Positions 48,012-55,806 of a DNA stretch of 64,000 nucleotides are shown piece after piece. Each line of letters starts with the position of its first letter. Position 1 is the first letter of the stretch. The DNA comes from Martinezella tropici (GTDB lineage: Bacteria > Pseudomonadota > Alphaproteobacteria > Rhizobiales > Rhizobiaceae). The position numbers and the translations under genes were made by a program. The notes below the pieces were generated by a model that worked only from the letters and a program-made list of their open reading frames with translations, was not told the DNA's origin and did not search any database. The stretch is taken from assembly GCA_000799755.1 (NCBI GenBank), contig JUHI01000001.1:868001-932000 (forward strand), given 5' to 3'.

Positions 48012-48278
48012 TTAGAAGCCCGATTGAATACGGGAGAAGACGAGATTGGTGAAGATCGAAATCTGCGCGCCGACAAACGGCGCCGAGATGCCGATGGTAA
48101 CCATGACGGCGACGATCTTCGGGACGAAGGTCAGCGTCGCCTCCTGCACCTGGGTCAGCGCCTGGATCAGGGCGATGACCAGACCGACCACCATGGCCGC
48201 GATGACAGCGGGGCCGGAAGCCACCAGCACCGTCCAGATCGCCGCCTGGAAAATATCCAACGCATCGGCTTCGTTCAT
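48012..48278 (-). CDS. fliQ: Flagellar export gate protein FliQ
   Basis: This 88-residue protein has two membrane helices separated by the conserved Q-A-L-T-Q-V-Q-E-A-T-L-T-F-V-P-K loop near residues 40-55, which is diagnostic for FliQ/SctS. Four copies sit in the export gate with FliP and FliR. Size is normal. GGGAGTGG is upstream of the ATG at a slightly long distance. It sits between flgD and flhA; fliP is not in the window. Confidence 0.95.
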   Translation of the reverse strand: MNEADALDIFQAAIWTVLVASGPAVIAAMVVGLVIALIQALTQVQEATLTFVPKIVAVMVTIGISAPFVGAQISIFTNLVFSRIQSGF

Positions 48279-48307
48279 CGCATGTCCACTCCCGGTTCAG
48301 CGGCACC

Positions 48308-48823
48308 TCATGTGCCGCTGGTCTGATCCGTACTGTCGGACGAATCACTGCTGCTACTATCGCTCGACGAGGTCGGCTGATCAATGGTCGTGCCCGCAGG
48401 AGCAATAGTCACGCCGGCCTGGATCAGAATCTTGTCGCCGGCATCAGTCTGGGCAATGATACCGTCCGTGTAGACGGTAACTTCCTTGATCGTGCCCGTC
48501 GTCTTGCCATCGGCGCTCATGATCTGCTTGCCGATATAATCCGAGGCCTGCGAGATCCACTGGTTCTGCAGCACCGTTTCCAGGTGCGAATTCGTCTGGA
48601 TCTGCTGCTCGACCTGAGAGAAGCTCGCCAGCTGAGAAATCTGCTGGCTGGCATCCATCGGGTCCGTCGGGTCCTGGTTCTGCATCTGCGCGATGAGAAG
48701 CTGCAGGAAGTCGTTATAGTTCAGATTGGCGCTCGCCGACGCGGCGGCGCTGCTCGAGGAACTGCTGGAAGAGCTGCTGCTGCTGCTGTTGCTGGCGCTG
48801 TTGACGGCGTCTACCGCTGCCAT
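48308..48823 (-). CDS. flgD: Hook-cap protein FlgD with serine-rich ends
   Basis: This 171-residue protein caps the growing hook. The N-terminal FlgD core is clear: [21 protein letters not shown] near residues 36-56, with [11 protein letters not shown] near residue 65. Before it is a run of about 15 serines, and the C-terminus ends in a Ser/Asp-rich tail. The protein is shorter than enteric FlgD, which has about 230 residues, but short forms are usual in rhizobia. GGGAGATCG precedes the ATG. It overlaps flbT by 13 bases. Confidence 0.92.
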   Translation of the reverse strand: MAAVDAVNSASNSSSSSSSSSSSSSAAASASANLNYNDFLQLLIAQMQNQDPTDPMDASQQISQLASFSQVEQQIQTNSHLETVLQNQWISQASDYIGKQIMSADGKTTGTIKEVTVYTDGIIAQTDAGDKILIQAGVTIAPAGTTIDQPTSSSDSSSSDSSDSTDQTSGT

Positions 48824-49263
48824 GGAGCGATCTCCCGGCGAATGTGCTCGATCGTCGCCGCAGGCATTTCCTGGTTGTGCAGAATATTGTCCTCAATCGG
48901 ATAGAGGCCGCGGATCGCCTTCAGCGCGTCGAAGGCGCGGCCCGTCGCCACGAGGCCGTCGATGCGCTTCAGCTCGGCCAGCACTTCCTCATTGTGGAAG
49001 CACGACAGCAGCATGACGATCGACTTGCGGAACATCGCCGTGGACTGCTCCTTGCCCTCCGGATTGATGAGGATCATCTGCGCGATGAAATAGAGCTGAC
49101 GCAGAGGCGTCGTCGCATCCTCAGGCTGGAGCACGTGGTTTTCGAGCAGGAATGTCACATCATTCAGGAATTCCAGAGCAACCTTGCGATCGACGCGCAG
49201 GACGGCTCCGTTGATAAAGATCTTTTCCCCGGCTTTAAGCGATATGCGAAGCGTACTTTTCAT
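48811..49263 (-). CDS. flbT: Flagellin translation regulator FlbT
   Basis: This 150-residue protein is the alphaproteobacterial FlbT, which in Caulobacter binds flagellin mRNA and promotes its decay until the hook is complete. The N-terminal block [17 protein letters not shown] near residues 5-21 and the middle L-L-E-N-H-V-L stretch are typical. In some rhizobia it instead acts positively, so the direction of control here is open. The start overlaps the flaF stop as ATGA. Paired flaF-flbT is the normal order. Confidence 0.94.
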   Translation of the reverse strand: MKSTLRISLKAGEKIFINGAVLRVDRKVALEFLNDVTFLLENHVLQPEDATTPLRQLYFIAQMILINPEGKEQSTAMFRKSIVMLLSCFHNEEVLAELKRIDGLVATGRAFDALKAIRGLYPIEDNILHNQEMPAATIEHIRREIAPWQR

Positions 49264-49607
49264 TTAAGTCCATCCCTGATGATGGTGGTGACATCGATGA
49301 TGCCTTGATAGTTTACCGACTGACGCCGCTGTATCCGTTCGCATTCCTTCAATATCCAGATGGCGATCGAAATTAGGTTGGCGCGCAGTTCGACATTGAG
49401 CTGGTTCTCCGGACTTTTGAGGTCCTCGACGAAGCTGATCCATACGCGCCGCGTATAGTACACTGCCTCGATCGCTTCACGGCCGTATTTCCCGGCATCA
49501 CGGGCCGCAGAGAGAAGAGCAACCGACCGGTCCAGAACTTGTCGTTCTCGTTCCTTGGCGTCGGCCACAGCATCCTGCATGACTTCCGCATATGAGAACT
49601 GATACAT
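49260..49607 (-). CDS. flaF: Flagellin synthesis regulator FlaF
   Basis: This 115-residue helical protein matches FlaF, needed for flagellin secretion or synthesis and acting with FlbT. Marks are the M-Y-Q-F-S-Y-A-E-V start and the conserved W-I-S-F-V-E-D-L near residue 53. AGGAAGG precedes the ATG. The gap from flgL is 37 bases; a short palindrome (about 49635-49651) overlaps the flgL stop and may shape the mRNA end. Confidence 0.93.
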   Translation of the reverse strand: MYQFSYAEVMQDAVADAKERERQVLDRSVALLSAARDAGKYGREAIEAVYYTRRVWISFVEDLKSPENQLNVELRANLISIAIWILKECERIQRRQSVNYQGIIDVTTIIRDGLK

Positions 49608-49644
49608 TCATGCATCCTTCCTGGTCATTACTTCCCTTTGATCA

Positions 49645-50712
49645 TCAAAGGTAATTTACAAGGCTTAGCTGCTGGATCTTGGATACAATAGTGTAAGCCG
49701 TTTCGAGCTGAGTCTGGAGGCTGTTGACCTTGGTCGAAGCCTCATAGGGATCGACCCCGGTCAGGTCGCCGATGCTGGTGTTGAGAATGGTCTTCTGGGC
49801 GTTCAAAGTCGTATTCGCGTCCGTCAGACGCGCCTGCGAGAGGCCGAGCTGGCTTGCCTGAGTGTTAAGGCCGTCGATCGACTGGCGCGTGTAGCTGATC
49901 GCCTGTTGCGTGACGGCGTTCACCGCGCTTTGATTGAGGCCGGGCGGCGTACCCATCAGGGCGTTCGTCACGCTGGTCGCCAGCGCCAGATATCGCATGC
50001 CGGATGAATTCGAATTCGTCGATGTATCCACGACTTCGGAGTTGCTGATGCGGCTCGTCATGTTCTGATCGGACGCACTCGACCAATTCGCCCAACCACT
50101 ATCGGATGTGAACATCGGCGCGACGGTATTGGTGATGAAGGTCGTTATCTGGCCTGCACTCAGATCGCTCGCCGAGTTAACCGGAGGAGTCAGCCCCTGA
50201 CTTTTCAACGTGTTCACATAGTCATTAAGCTTGCTTTGGATAGTCGCGTTCGCCGTCGAGGAATAATCGGTCATCGGCTGAACGTCGGTATTGGTCCCGG
50301 CAAAGAGATATTCGCCATTCACCATCGTATTGGCGGAGCCGATGACGCTCGACAAGGTCGATGTCGCAGCCTGCTGCGCCAGGGCGACACTGCTGCCGTC
50401 GCCATTGCCGCTCAGCGCCACAAGCTGATCCATCAGGGCCTGCGCCTGCGTGCCCATATTGGTCAGCGCGGTCTGCGACGTCGTCATGCGCTGGTTGGCG
50501 ATGGAATTGCTGCTGAGAATGGAGTCAATGCGCGACACTTCCCGCGTCAGATTCACGTTCTGCGACGTATTGGCGCCGAGCGCAACCCCGATGTCCGCGT
50601 AGACGCCCGTGGTCGCCTCCGTCGAGGCACTCGTCATCTCATTCTGCGCCTGACGGATCGTCTGGCGCATGGCGTTCTGAATTGCTGTGCTCGAAATGGA
50701 AGAAAGTTTCAT
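49645..50712 (-). CDS. flgL: Hook-filament junction protein FlgL (HAP3)
   Basis: This 355-residue protein joins the hook to the filament on top of FlgK. It has the flagellin-like helical ends: the N-terminal segment with M-T-S-A-S-T-E-A-T-T-G near residue 25 and the C-terminal helix ending with A-Y-T-I-V-S-K-I-Q-Q-L-S. The middle is Ser/Thr/Asn-rich and variable, as expected for an exposed domain. No signal peptide is present since export is through the flagellar channel. The start lies three bases after the flgK stop. Confidence 0.93.
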   Translation of the reverse strand: MKLSSISSTAIQNAMRQTIRQAQNEMTSASTEATTGVYADIGVALGANTSQNVNLTREVSRIDSILSSNSIANQRMTTSQTALTNMGTQAQALMDQLVALSGNGDGSSVALAQQAATSTLSSVIGSANTMVNGEYLFAGTNTDVQPMTDYSSTANATIQSKLNDYVNTLKSQGLTPPVNSASDLSAGQITTFITNTVAPMFTSDSGWANWSSASDQNMTSRISNSEVVDTSTNSNSSGMRYLALATSVTNALMGTPPGLNQSAVNAVTQQAISYTRQSIDGLNTQASQLGLSQARLTDANTTLNAQKTILNTSIGDLTGVDPYEASTKVNSLQTQLETAYTIVSKIQQLSLVNYL

Positions 50713-50715
50713 GGC

Positions 50716-52218
50716 TTAGCTCGCAATATCCAGTACCGATTGAAGCATCTCGTTGACTGCGTTCAATATCTTCGTTCCAGCCTTGTAGGACTGCTCGATA
50801 TCCATCATCAGCGTCAGCTCTTCGTCGAGGTTGACACCCGTCGCATTCGAATAGGCGCTTGAGGAGCGCGAGAGGGCGGCAGAGGTGTTTTCCGCCGCAG
50901 TCGTTGCCGTGCTGCGCTGGCCCTCGAGCCAGCCGATGGAGCTCGACGAATAATCCATGAGGCTCGCATTGGTGCTGGAGCCGGCACTTCCGTCGAAACT
51001 CGTCTTCGTATTCATGGCGGTAATATAGGCGTCCAACTGCGTGGAATAGCCGCTGTCGCCACTGGTATTCTTCGTGTAACCAGTGTTGGTAGCGGTGTTA
51101 TTAATACCACCATCACGCACCAAGTTCGGATTTGCCACCGCTGCGGAACTGAGCTTGATGGAGCCGGCCAGACCGCTGATGACCGCCGCATTGCTTGGCC
51201 CTGTACCGCTTGTCCAGGTCGTCGCGCCGGAGTAGGTGAACAGACCGGTCGCCATGACCGGGCTGCTCGGGTTCGTATTGTTCGTTTCCGCGAACGTCGT
51301 CACTAGACCGCGCGCGATTTCATCGAGCTGCTTCTGGTAGGTCGGCGCAACGTCGTCTCGGATCTGGAGCGCTGCCTGAAGGGTGCCCTGCGCCGTCGTA
51401 TTGGCGCCCTGGCCAGGGGTCAGCGCAACGCCATCGATATAGACGCTGTTGCCGGGACCGGGCGCATCGGCCGTGTAAGTACTCGTCGGCTGGAATGTCA
51501 CCGTGCGCGGAATGGTTTCGAACAGCGTCGTCCCGCTCGTGGTATAGAGCGCCATGTCGTTGTTGCCGCGCGTCACGGTCGTCACGCCGACAATCTGTGA
51601 GATCTGGCCCAGGATCGAATCGCGCTGATCCAGCGCGTCTGCAAGGGCGTTAGATGTTGGACCGGCTGATGCAGTGGCCGATTTTACCGCGTCGTTGGCC
51701 TGCTGGAACTGCGACAACAGGCTGTTCAGCGTGGTGACATCGGAAGCGATCTGCTTGTCCGCATCGGCGCGGGCGCCCTGCACCGCCGTCGTCGCGTTGT
51801 TCAGCGATGTCACCAGGCTCTGGGCGGCGTTGATAGCGGATTGAGCGGCGGTCGCGTTGGACGGCGATCCCGCATAATTCTGCATCGCATCCTGAAATGC
51901 CGACAGATAGGTCGCCGGCGCGATTTCATTGTTATTGCCGCCAATCGTTGCCGACTGAAGATTGCTGTATGCGTTCAACAACAGTTGCTGCGCCGAATCC
52001 GACGACGACGAGCCGAGATAGGCCTTCTGCAGCGAAGGCTCGCTGCTGCGAGAGATCTGCACCACCTGGGCGCCAGCCATGTTGGTGGTCAACACCGCCT
52101 GCCGACGCGAATAATTCGTGTTGTTGGCATTGGCGATATTGTTCGACACGACGCTGCTCTGCGTGCCGGTATTGTTGAATATTGCCTGCGCGTTGTTGAG
52201 AGCTGTTGTGAGCGACAT
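50716..52218 (-). CDS. flgK: Hook-filament junction protein FlgK (HAP1)
   Basis: The 500-residue protein forms the first junction layer. The N-terminal block with S-S-V-V-S-N-N-I-A-N-A-N-N-T-N-Y-S-R-R near residues 20-38 is the flagellar rod/hook signature, and the C-terminus has the conserved G-V-N-L-D-E-E-L-T-L-M-M-D-I-E-Q-S-Y-K-A-G block near residues 460-480. The central part is low in complexity (Thr/Asn/Ser). The ribosome site is weak. It is first in a run flgK-flgL-flaF-flbT-flgD-fliQ-flhA-fliR; flgE, expected before it, is absent. Confidence 0.95.
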   Translation of the reverse strand: MSLTTALNNAQAIFNNTGTQSSVVSNNIANANNTNYSRRQAVLTTNMAGAQVVQISRSSEPSLQKAYLGSSSSDSAQQLLLNAYSNLQSATIGGNNNEIAPATYLSAFQDAMQNYAGSPSNATAAQSAINAAQSLVTSLNNATTAVQGARADADKQIASDVTTLNSLLSQFQQANDAVKSATASAGPTSNALADALDQRDSILGQISQIVGVTTVTRGNNDMALYTTSGTTLFETIPRTVTFQPTSTYTADAPGPGNSVYIDGVALTPGQGANTTAQGTLQAALQIRDDVAPTYQKQLDEIARGLVTTFAETNNTNPSSPVMATGLFTYSGATTWTSGTGPSNAAVISGLAGSIKLSSAAVANPNLVRDGGINNTATNTGYTKNTSGDSGYSTQLDAYITAMNTKTSFDGSAGSSTNASLMDYSSSSIGWLEGQRSTATTAAENTSAALSRSSSAYSNATGVNLDEELTLMMDIEQSYKAGTKILNAVNEMLQSVLDIAS

Positions 52219-52242
52219 GACTGACTCGATACCCTATTCGTT

Positions 52243-52446
52243 TTAGCGCGGCAGCTTGGCCGAAGTGTCGGAATAGCCTGCCAGAGCAAGGCCGGCGAAA
52301 TAGACCAGGTGATCCTTTACCGCGGATGGAAGATCATCAGAGCGAACCGGCACCGCATCGGCAAAACCGCCGCGAGCGACGCCCAGGCAAGTCGCCCGTG
52401 CTTCTGCTTTCGTGCATGCGATCCTGATGCTGCCGAAATTCCTCAT
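52243..52446 (-). CDS. Small ORF of unknown function upstream of flgK
   Basis: This 67-codon frame has a good GAGGA site before its ATG and ends 24 bases before flgK. The product has no membrane segment and two cysteines (T-K near residue 11 and A-T-C-L near residue 20); the C-terminal half contains V-Y-F-A-G-L-A-L-A-G. I recognise no family and see no likeness to FlgE. It occupies the place where flgE would be expected. It may be translated with flgK or be a leftover of rearrangement. Confidence 0.4.
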   Translation of the reverse strand: MRNFGSIRIACTKAEARATCLGVARGGFADAVPVRSDDLPSAVKDHLVYFAGLALAGYSDTSAKLPR

Positions 52447-52646
52447 CTGGAATCCTCGTTATCCTTCATACGACTGAGAGTAGGTGGCGGGCCTTGCGTG
52501 AAGCTGTCTGAGAGGACGAAAAACCGATCATCGCGAAAAGCTTCGCGGCGAGTGCCGCTCGCCCGCATCGCAGCCGGTCATCACGCATCGAAACCGTAAG
52601 AGACGGCGCACCTTCCAACGCTATGCCAATCGCTTGCACCGAAAAA

Positions 52647-52684
52647 GAACAGGCCCGGGAATCATCTGATTCTCGGGCCTGTTC
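52647..52684 (-). terminator. Rho-independent terminator after rem
   Basis: An 18-base stem with one mismatch (52647-52664 with 52667-52684, arms beginning GAACAGGCCCG) is followed on the minus strand by TTTTT. It lies 36 bases past the rem stop. It separates rem from the flgK run, which therefore needs its own promoter in the 200 bases before 52446. Confidence 0.9.
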
Positions 52685-52719
52685 AGCAATTTGATGACCA
52701 GGATGCGCGACTGGCGGCA

Positions 52720-53379
52720 TCAGCTCCAGTCGATGCAGTAGCCAAGGAAGCGCTTGGAATCGACCGGATCGAAACCGAGCTTCTTGCGCAGCTTGGAGAT
52801 GTGGCTTTCGACTACGTTCTCTTCGACTTCCTCGTCGAAGATGCCGTAGATGGCGTTGAAGATCTGCGTCTTCGTCACGCGGCGACCGCGATTGGCGATC
52901 AAGTATTCGAGGATGCGGCGCTCGCGGCGCGGCAAGGCGAAGACGGAACCGTTGATTTCCGGATCGCGGCCATCCGCAAAGACCCGAATAGGGCCGATAT
53001 CGGTATAGTTGCTGATCGCCTTCAACCGGCGGCGGATCGCCGCGGCCCGCGCAAGGATCTCGCGAGGATGCACCGGCTTGCGCACGACGTCGTCCACGCC
53101 ACAATCGAAAAGTGCAAGGGTTGCTTCCAGCGAGGGCTGGTCGCTGACCGCGATGACAGGTGCTGTCGTCCGGTCTCGAATCGCCCTGGGAAGCTCGTGC
53201 ACCTGCTGGCCCTGCCCGATCAGAAAGGCCTCGACTGCGGCAATGTCGCCCTCTGCCGCAGTCGTGACCCATTCGCCGAATTCGCGTGGATCAAACCCCG
53301 TGGAAGGGATGCCCTCGCGCCCAAACAGTGATGTATATCCGTCCTTAACGAGCTCTCGCTCATCAACCACTACGATCAT
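52720..53379 (-). CDS. rem: Flagellar class III regulator Rem, orphan response regulator
   Basis: This 219-residue OmpR-type protein has a receiver-like domain (residues 1-118) and a winged-helix DNA-binding domain (about 125-219, with [10 protein letters not shown] and H-I-S-K-L-R-K-K-L). The receiver keeps the acidic start V-V-D-E-R-E and the K-P-V-H-P block near residue 102, but the middle strand reads A-V-E-A-F-L where the phosphorylated Asp should be, so phosphotransfer is unlikely. Rem activates late flagellar and chemotaxis genes during exponential growth in S. meliloti. GGAGGCGG precedes the ATG. The long upstream region and the terminator mark it as its own transcript. Confidence 0.9.
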   Translation of the reverse strand: MIVVVDERELVKDGYTSLFGREGIPSTGFDPREFGEWVTTAAEGDIAAVEAFLIGQGQQVHELPRAIRDRTTAPVIAVSDQPSLEATLALFDCGVDDVVRKPVHPREILARAAAIRRRLKAISNYTDIGPIRVFADGRDPEINGSVFALPRRERRILEYLIANRGRRVTKTQIFNAIYGIFDEEVEENVVESHISKLRKKLGFDPVDSKRFLGYCIDWS

Positions 53380-53614
53380 TCGTCCGCCTCCGAATCAGTG
53401 TGGTGTTTCGATGACCTATGGGTACGAATCGGGCGAATCACGAACAACTGTCGGAAATGAGTGGCGGAAATTAATAATTGATTAACCATAAGGGTGCGAT
53501 TTGCACTAGATATAGTAGGTCATCGGCGATTTACACCGATAAAAAAGTTGTTAGCGAGCATATTATTAACAGGCGCATTTTAGGCAAATCCACGGCAGTC
53601 AACCGCTTCGATTT

Positions 53615-53632
53615 GGTTAGCGACGGCTAACC
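53615..53632. promoter_or_regulatory. Inverted repeat upstream of rem
   Basis: GGTTAGC (53615-53621) and GCTAACC (53626-53632) form a perfect 7-4-7 inverted repeat in the 280-base gap between rem and the transglycosylase gene, about 30 bases past the latter's stop. It may be a regulator site for rem or a weak transcription stop for the gene before it. Confidence 0.4.
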
Positions 53633-53659
53633 CGAACGCCAATACAACCTATGGGTTGT

Positions 53660-54292
53660 CTAATTCCGGCAGAACGTCGCCGCATTGGGCGTCCATTTCC
53701 CGTAACCGGTGGCGACAAGATTGGCGATCACGCGGCAGACATAGACCTTCTGGGCGGGGTCGTTGTTCGGACCGGCGTGGTATCTCGCTACCGCCATTGT
53801 CCAGGTCTCATGCCTGTCGTGCAGATTGCGGAGAAACTTTGCAGCATACTCGACATTACTACGCGGATCGAACATGGCGGCGACGGACGTGAAGTTTTCG
53901 CCATGGAAATACTGATTGATCTGCATGCATCCGACATCGATAAGCTTGGCCCCGTTCTGCCGTGCGGCAGCAAATATCTGCAGCGCGGCCCCTTCCGACG
54001 GCGGAAACATGGGCCGTCCCTCGACATTGAGCGCGTAGGGATAAAGCGATCCCTTGCGTCCGGTTTCGGTCAAACCGACCGAATAGAGAATCCCTTCCGG
54101 TATTCCATATTTCGCGGCGGCGGATTGAATTTCGCGTTCGCAGAGGCCAGCCGCGCCATTATCAGGCGGCGCAGGATTGCCCGAAGCAGACGCCTCAGAG
54201 GTAAACCGCGCCAGAGCGAGGCCGCAGCACGCCACCAGCAGAGCCATCCTCAACACCGCGCTCACCCGAACTGCGATTGCCGTCGTTTCCAT
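53660..54292 (-). CDS. Periplasmic lytic transglycosylase of the flagellar cluster
   Basis: The 210-residue product has a signal peptide (hydrophobic core about residues 14-30) and an SLT-type domain: Y-G-I-P-E-G-I-L-Y-S-V-G-L-T-E-T-G near residues 62-78, with the catalytic Glu in T-E-T-G, and V-G-C-M-Q-I-N near residue 119, then A-R-Y-H-A-G near residue 173. It cleaves peptidoglycan, probably to let the rod pass, replacing the muramidase domain missing from FlgJ. The start at 54292 overlaps fliK by 98 bases; ATG at 54247 would shorten the overlap but leave a shorter signal. Confidence 0.87.
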   Translation of the reverse strand: METTAIAVRVSAVLRMALLVACCGLALARFTSEASASGNPAPPDNGAAGLCEREIQSAAAKYGIPEGILYSVGLTETGRKGSLYPYALNVEGRPMFPPSEGAALQIFAAARQNGAKLIDVGCMQINQYFHGENFTSVAAMFDPRSNVEYAAKFLRNLHDRHETWTMAVARYHAGPNNDPAQKVYVCRVIANLVATGYGKWTPNAATFCRN

Positions 54293-55805
54293 TTGTCTGC
54301 TGCCCCGAATAGTTCTGGCCCTTGGGACGCGCGTCGCCCCCCTGCCCCTGGTTCAACAGAGACTGCTGTTGCTGCTGATTCGATCCGGAATTGCGACTGC
54401 TATCCGACTGCTGATCCGCGCTGGATGCCAGGGTGACGGTGATATTGTCGACCTGATAGCCCTGGGCGCGCAGTGCATCGACCATGCGGCTCTGATCGGC
54501 ATGAAGCTGCCTGTAGGCTTCTCCTGTCTGCACCTTCAGATCGACACTCAGCTGGTCTCCGGAAAGCCGCATGGTGGCCGTGACGTCGCCGAGATTGTCG
54601 GGGCGCAGCTGGATCTTCAGCGTGTTGACGACTTTGCCGGTGCTCGTCAGATTCGCTGCATTGGAAAGCGCCGAACCGGGCTGCATCGCCGCCGACCATT
54701 CGTGATCGCCCGCCAGGCTTCCGGCGACGAGCGCCGAGTTGGAATTGGCGGCAAGTCCCAGATAACGGCGGGAATCCAACACCGTGACCGTCGGCATGTC
54801 GCCGCCTGCGGGCTCACTCGCCTTGACTTCCGCTGCATCATCACCGCTCTTGCTGATCGAAAGATCGAGCGCACGCCCGTCAGCCCGGGTCAGGCGGAAG
54901 GTCTGCGAGGCATCCGTTCCATTGCCGTCATTCGGCAGCGACACTGTCGTATCCGATACGGTATCCGCAATCGCCGCCTTGCCGAGCGGCACGCCCTGAG
55001 CCTTCGCATCCTCGACAGCCTTGCCCGCCTGTGCGGTGCCAGCCTGCGCTGCAGCGATCGGCTGAGCGACGTTCAGGAGCGAGAGGGCATCGGTGATCGT
55101 ATTGGCTGCCTGACTTGTCTGCGTCGGCACAGACTTACCATCATCCGTTGTCGATTGCGCGTCCTTGCCGCCTTTCGTAACGGAACCTTTGTCATCGCCC
55201 TTCACCGGCATCGCCGGGCCAGCGGTCGGCGCGATATCCGCCAGCTGCTGCGCCATCTCGGCAAGCTGATCGAGCGCAGCGGACTGTGCCGGCACTTTGC
55301 CCGGATCGATCGCCGGCATGGCTGGGTCTTTCGTTGCGCCAGGCTGATCACCTTGAACGGGGGCCGCATCGCCTTCGGCGGCGGCCGAGGCAGCCTTCTG
55401 CAGCTCGATCAACGACTTGGAGAGCGTGGTAGCGCTCTGGCCCTGCGAAGCTTTTGCGCCCTTATTCAAGCCGACGAGGTTGACGAAGTTGGCTCCGGAG
55501 GTGTCGATCATTCCAGCTGCGGCCTCAGCGCTGTCGTCAATGGTGAAAGCTACGGCCGTGGAATTGCCCGCGGTCGTCTTTGCCGCACTTGCATCCGTGT
55601 CGGCATCGTCGCCGGCAGCCGTGTTCGCATTGGCCGACGCGTCTGCGCCGGCATTCTGGCTTGAGGATTTGCGGCCGTTGCCGAGCGAACTTGTCAGTGC
55701 ATCGATGAAGCCCTTGCCGTCGTCCTGCTTCGAAGAGCGGGCGCCTTTGGCAACAGCAAGGATATCCGCCCCCGATGAGGCGTTAGACACACCGATGTCG
55801 TTCAT
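54195..55805 (-). CDS. fliK: Hook-length control protein FliK (formerly MotD)
   Basis: The 536-residue protein measures hook length and switches export specificity. The N-terminal 350 residues are low-complexity and Ala/Ser/Asp-rich, as in other FliK rulers. The conserved C-terminal domain starts near residue 405, with L-K-I-Q-L-R-P-D-N-L-G-D-V-T-A near residues 412-426 and V-D-L-K-V-Q-T-G-E-A near 437. In S. meliloti this gene was called motD before its FliK role was shown. A Gln-rich run lies near residue 500. It sits in the motB-motC-fliK operon, one base from motC. Confidence 0.9.
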   Translation of the reverse strand: MNDIGVSNASSGADILAVAKGARSSKQDDGKGFIDALTSSLGNGRKSSSQNAGADASANANTAAGDDADTDASAAKTTAGNSTAVAFTIDDSAEAAAGMIDTSGANFVNLVGLNKGAKASQGQSATTLSKSLIELQKAASAAAEGDAAPVQGDQPGATKDPAMPAIDPGKVPAQSAALDQLAEMAQQLADIAPTAGPAMPVKGDDKGSVTKGGKDAQSTTDDGKSVPTQTSQAANTITDALSLLNVAQPIAAAQAGTAQAGKAVEDAKAQGVPLGKAAIADTVSDTTVSLPNDGNGTDASQTFRLTRADGRALDLSISKSGDDAAEVKASEPAGGDMPTVTVLDSRRYLGLAANSNSALVAGSLAGDHEWSAAMQPGSALSNAANLTSTGKVVNTLKIQLRPDNLGDVTATMRLSGDQLSVDLKVQTGEAYRQLHADQSRMVDALRAQGYQVDNITVTLASSADQQSDSSRNSGSNQQQQQSLLNQGQGGDARPKGQNYSGQQTNGNDGNRSSGERGVEDGSAGGVLRPRSGAVYL

Positions 55806-55806
55806 A

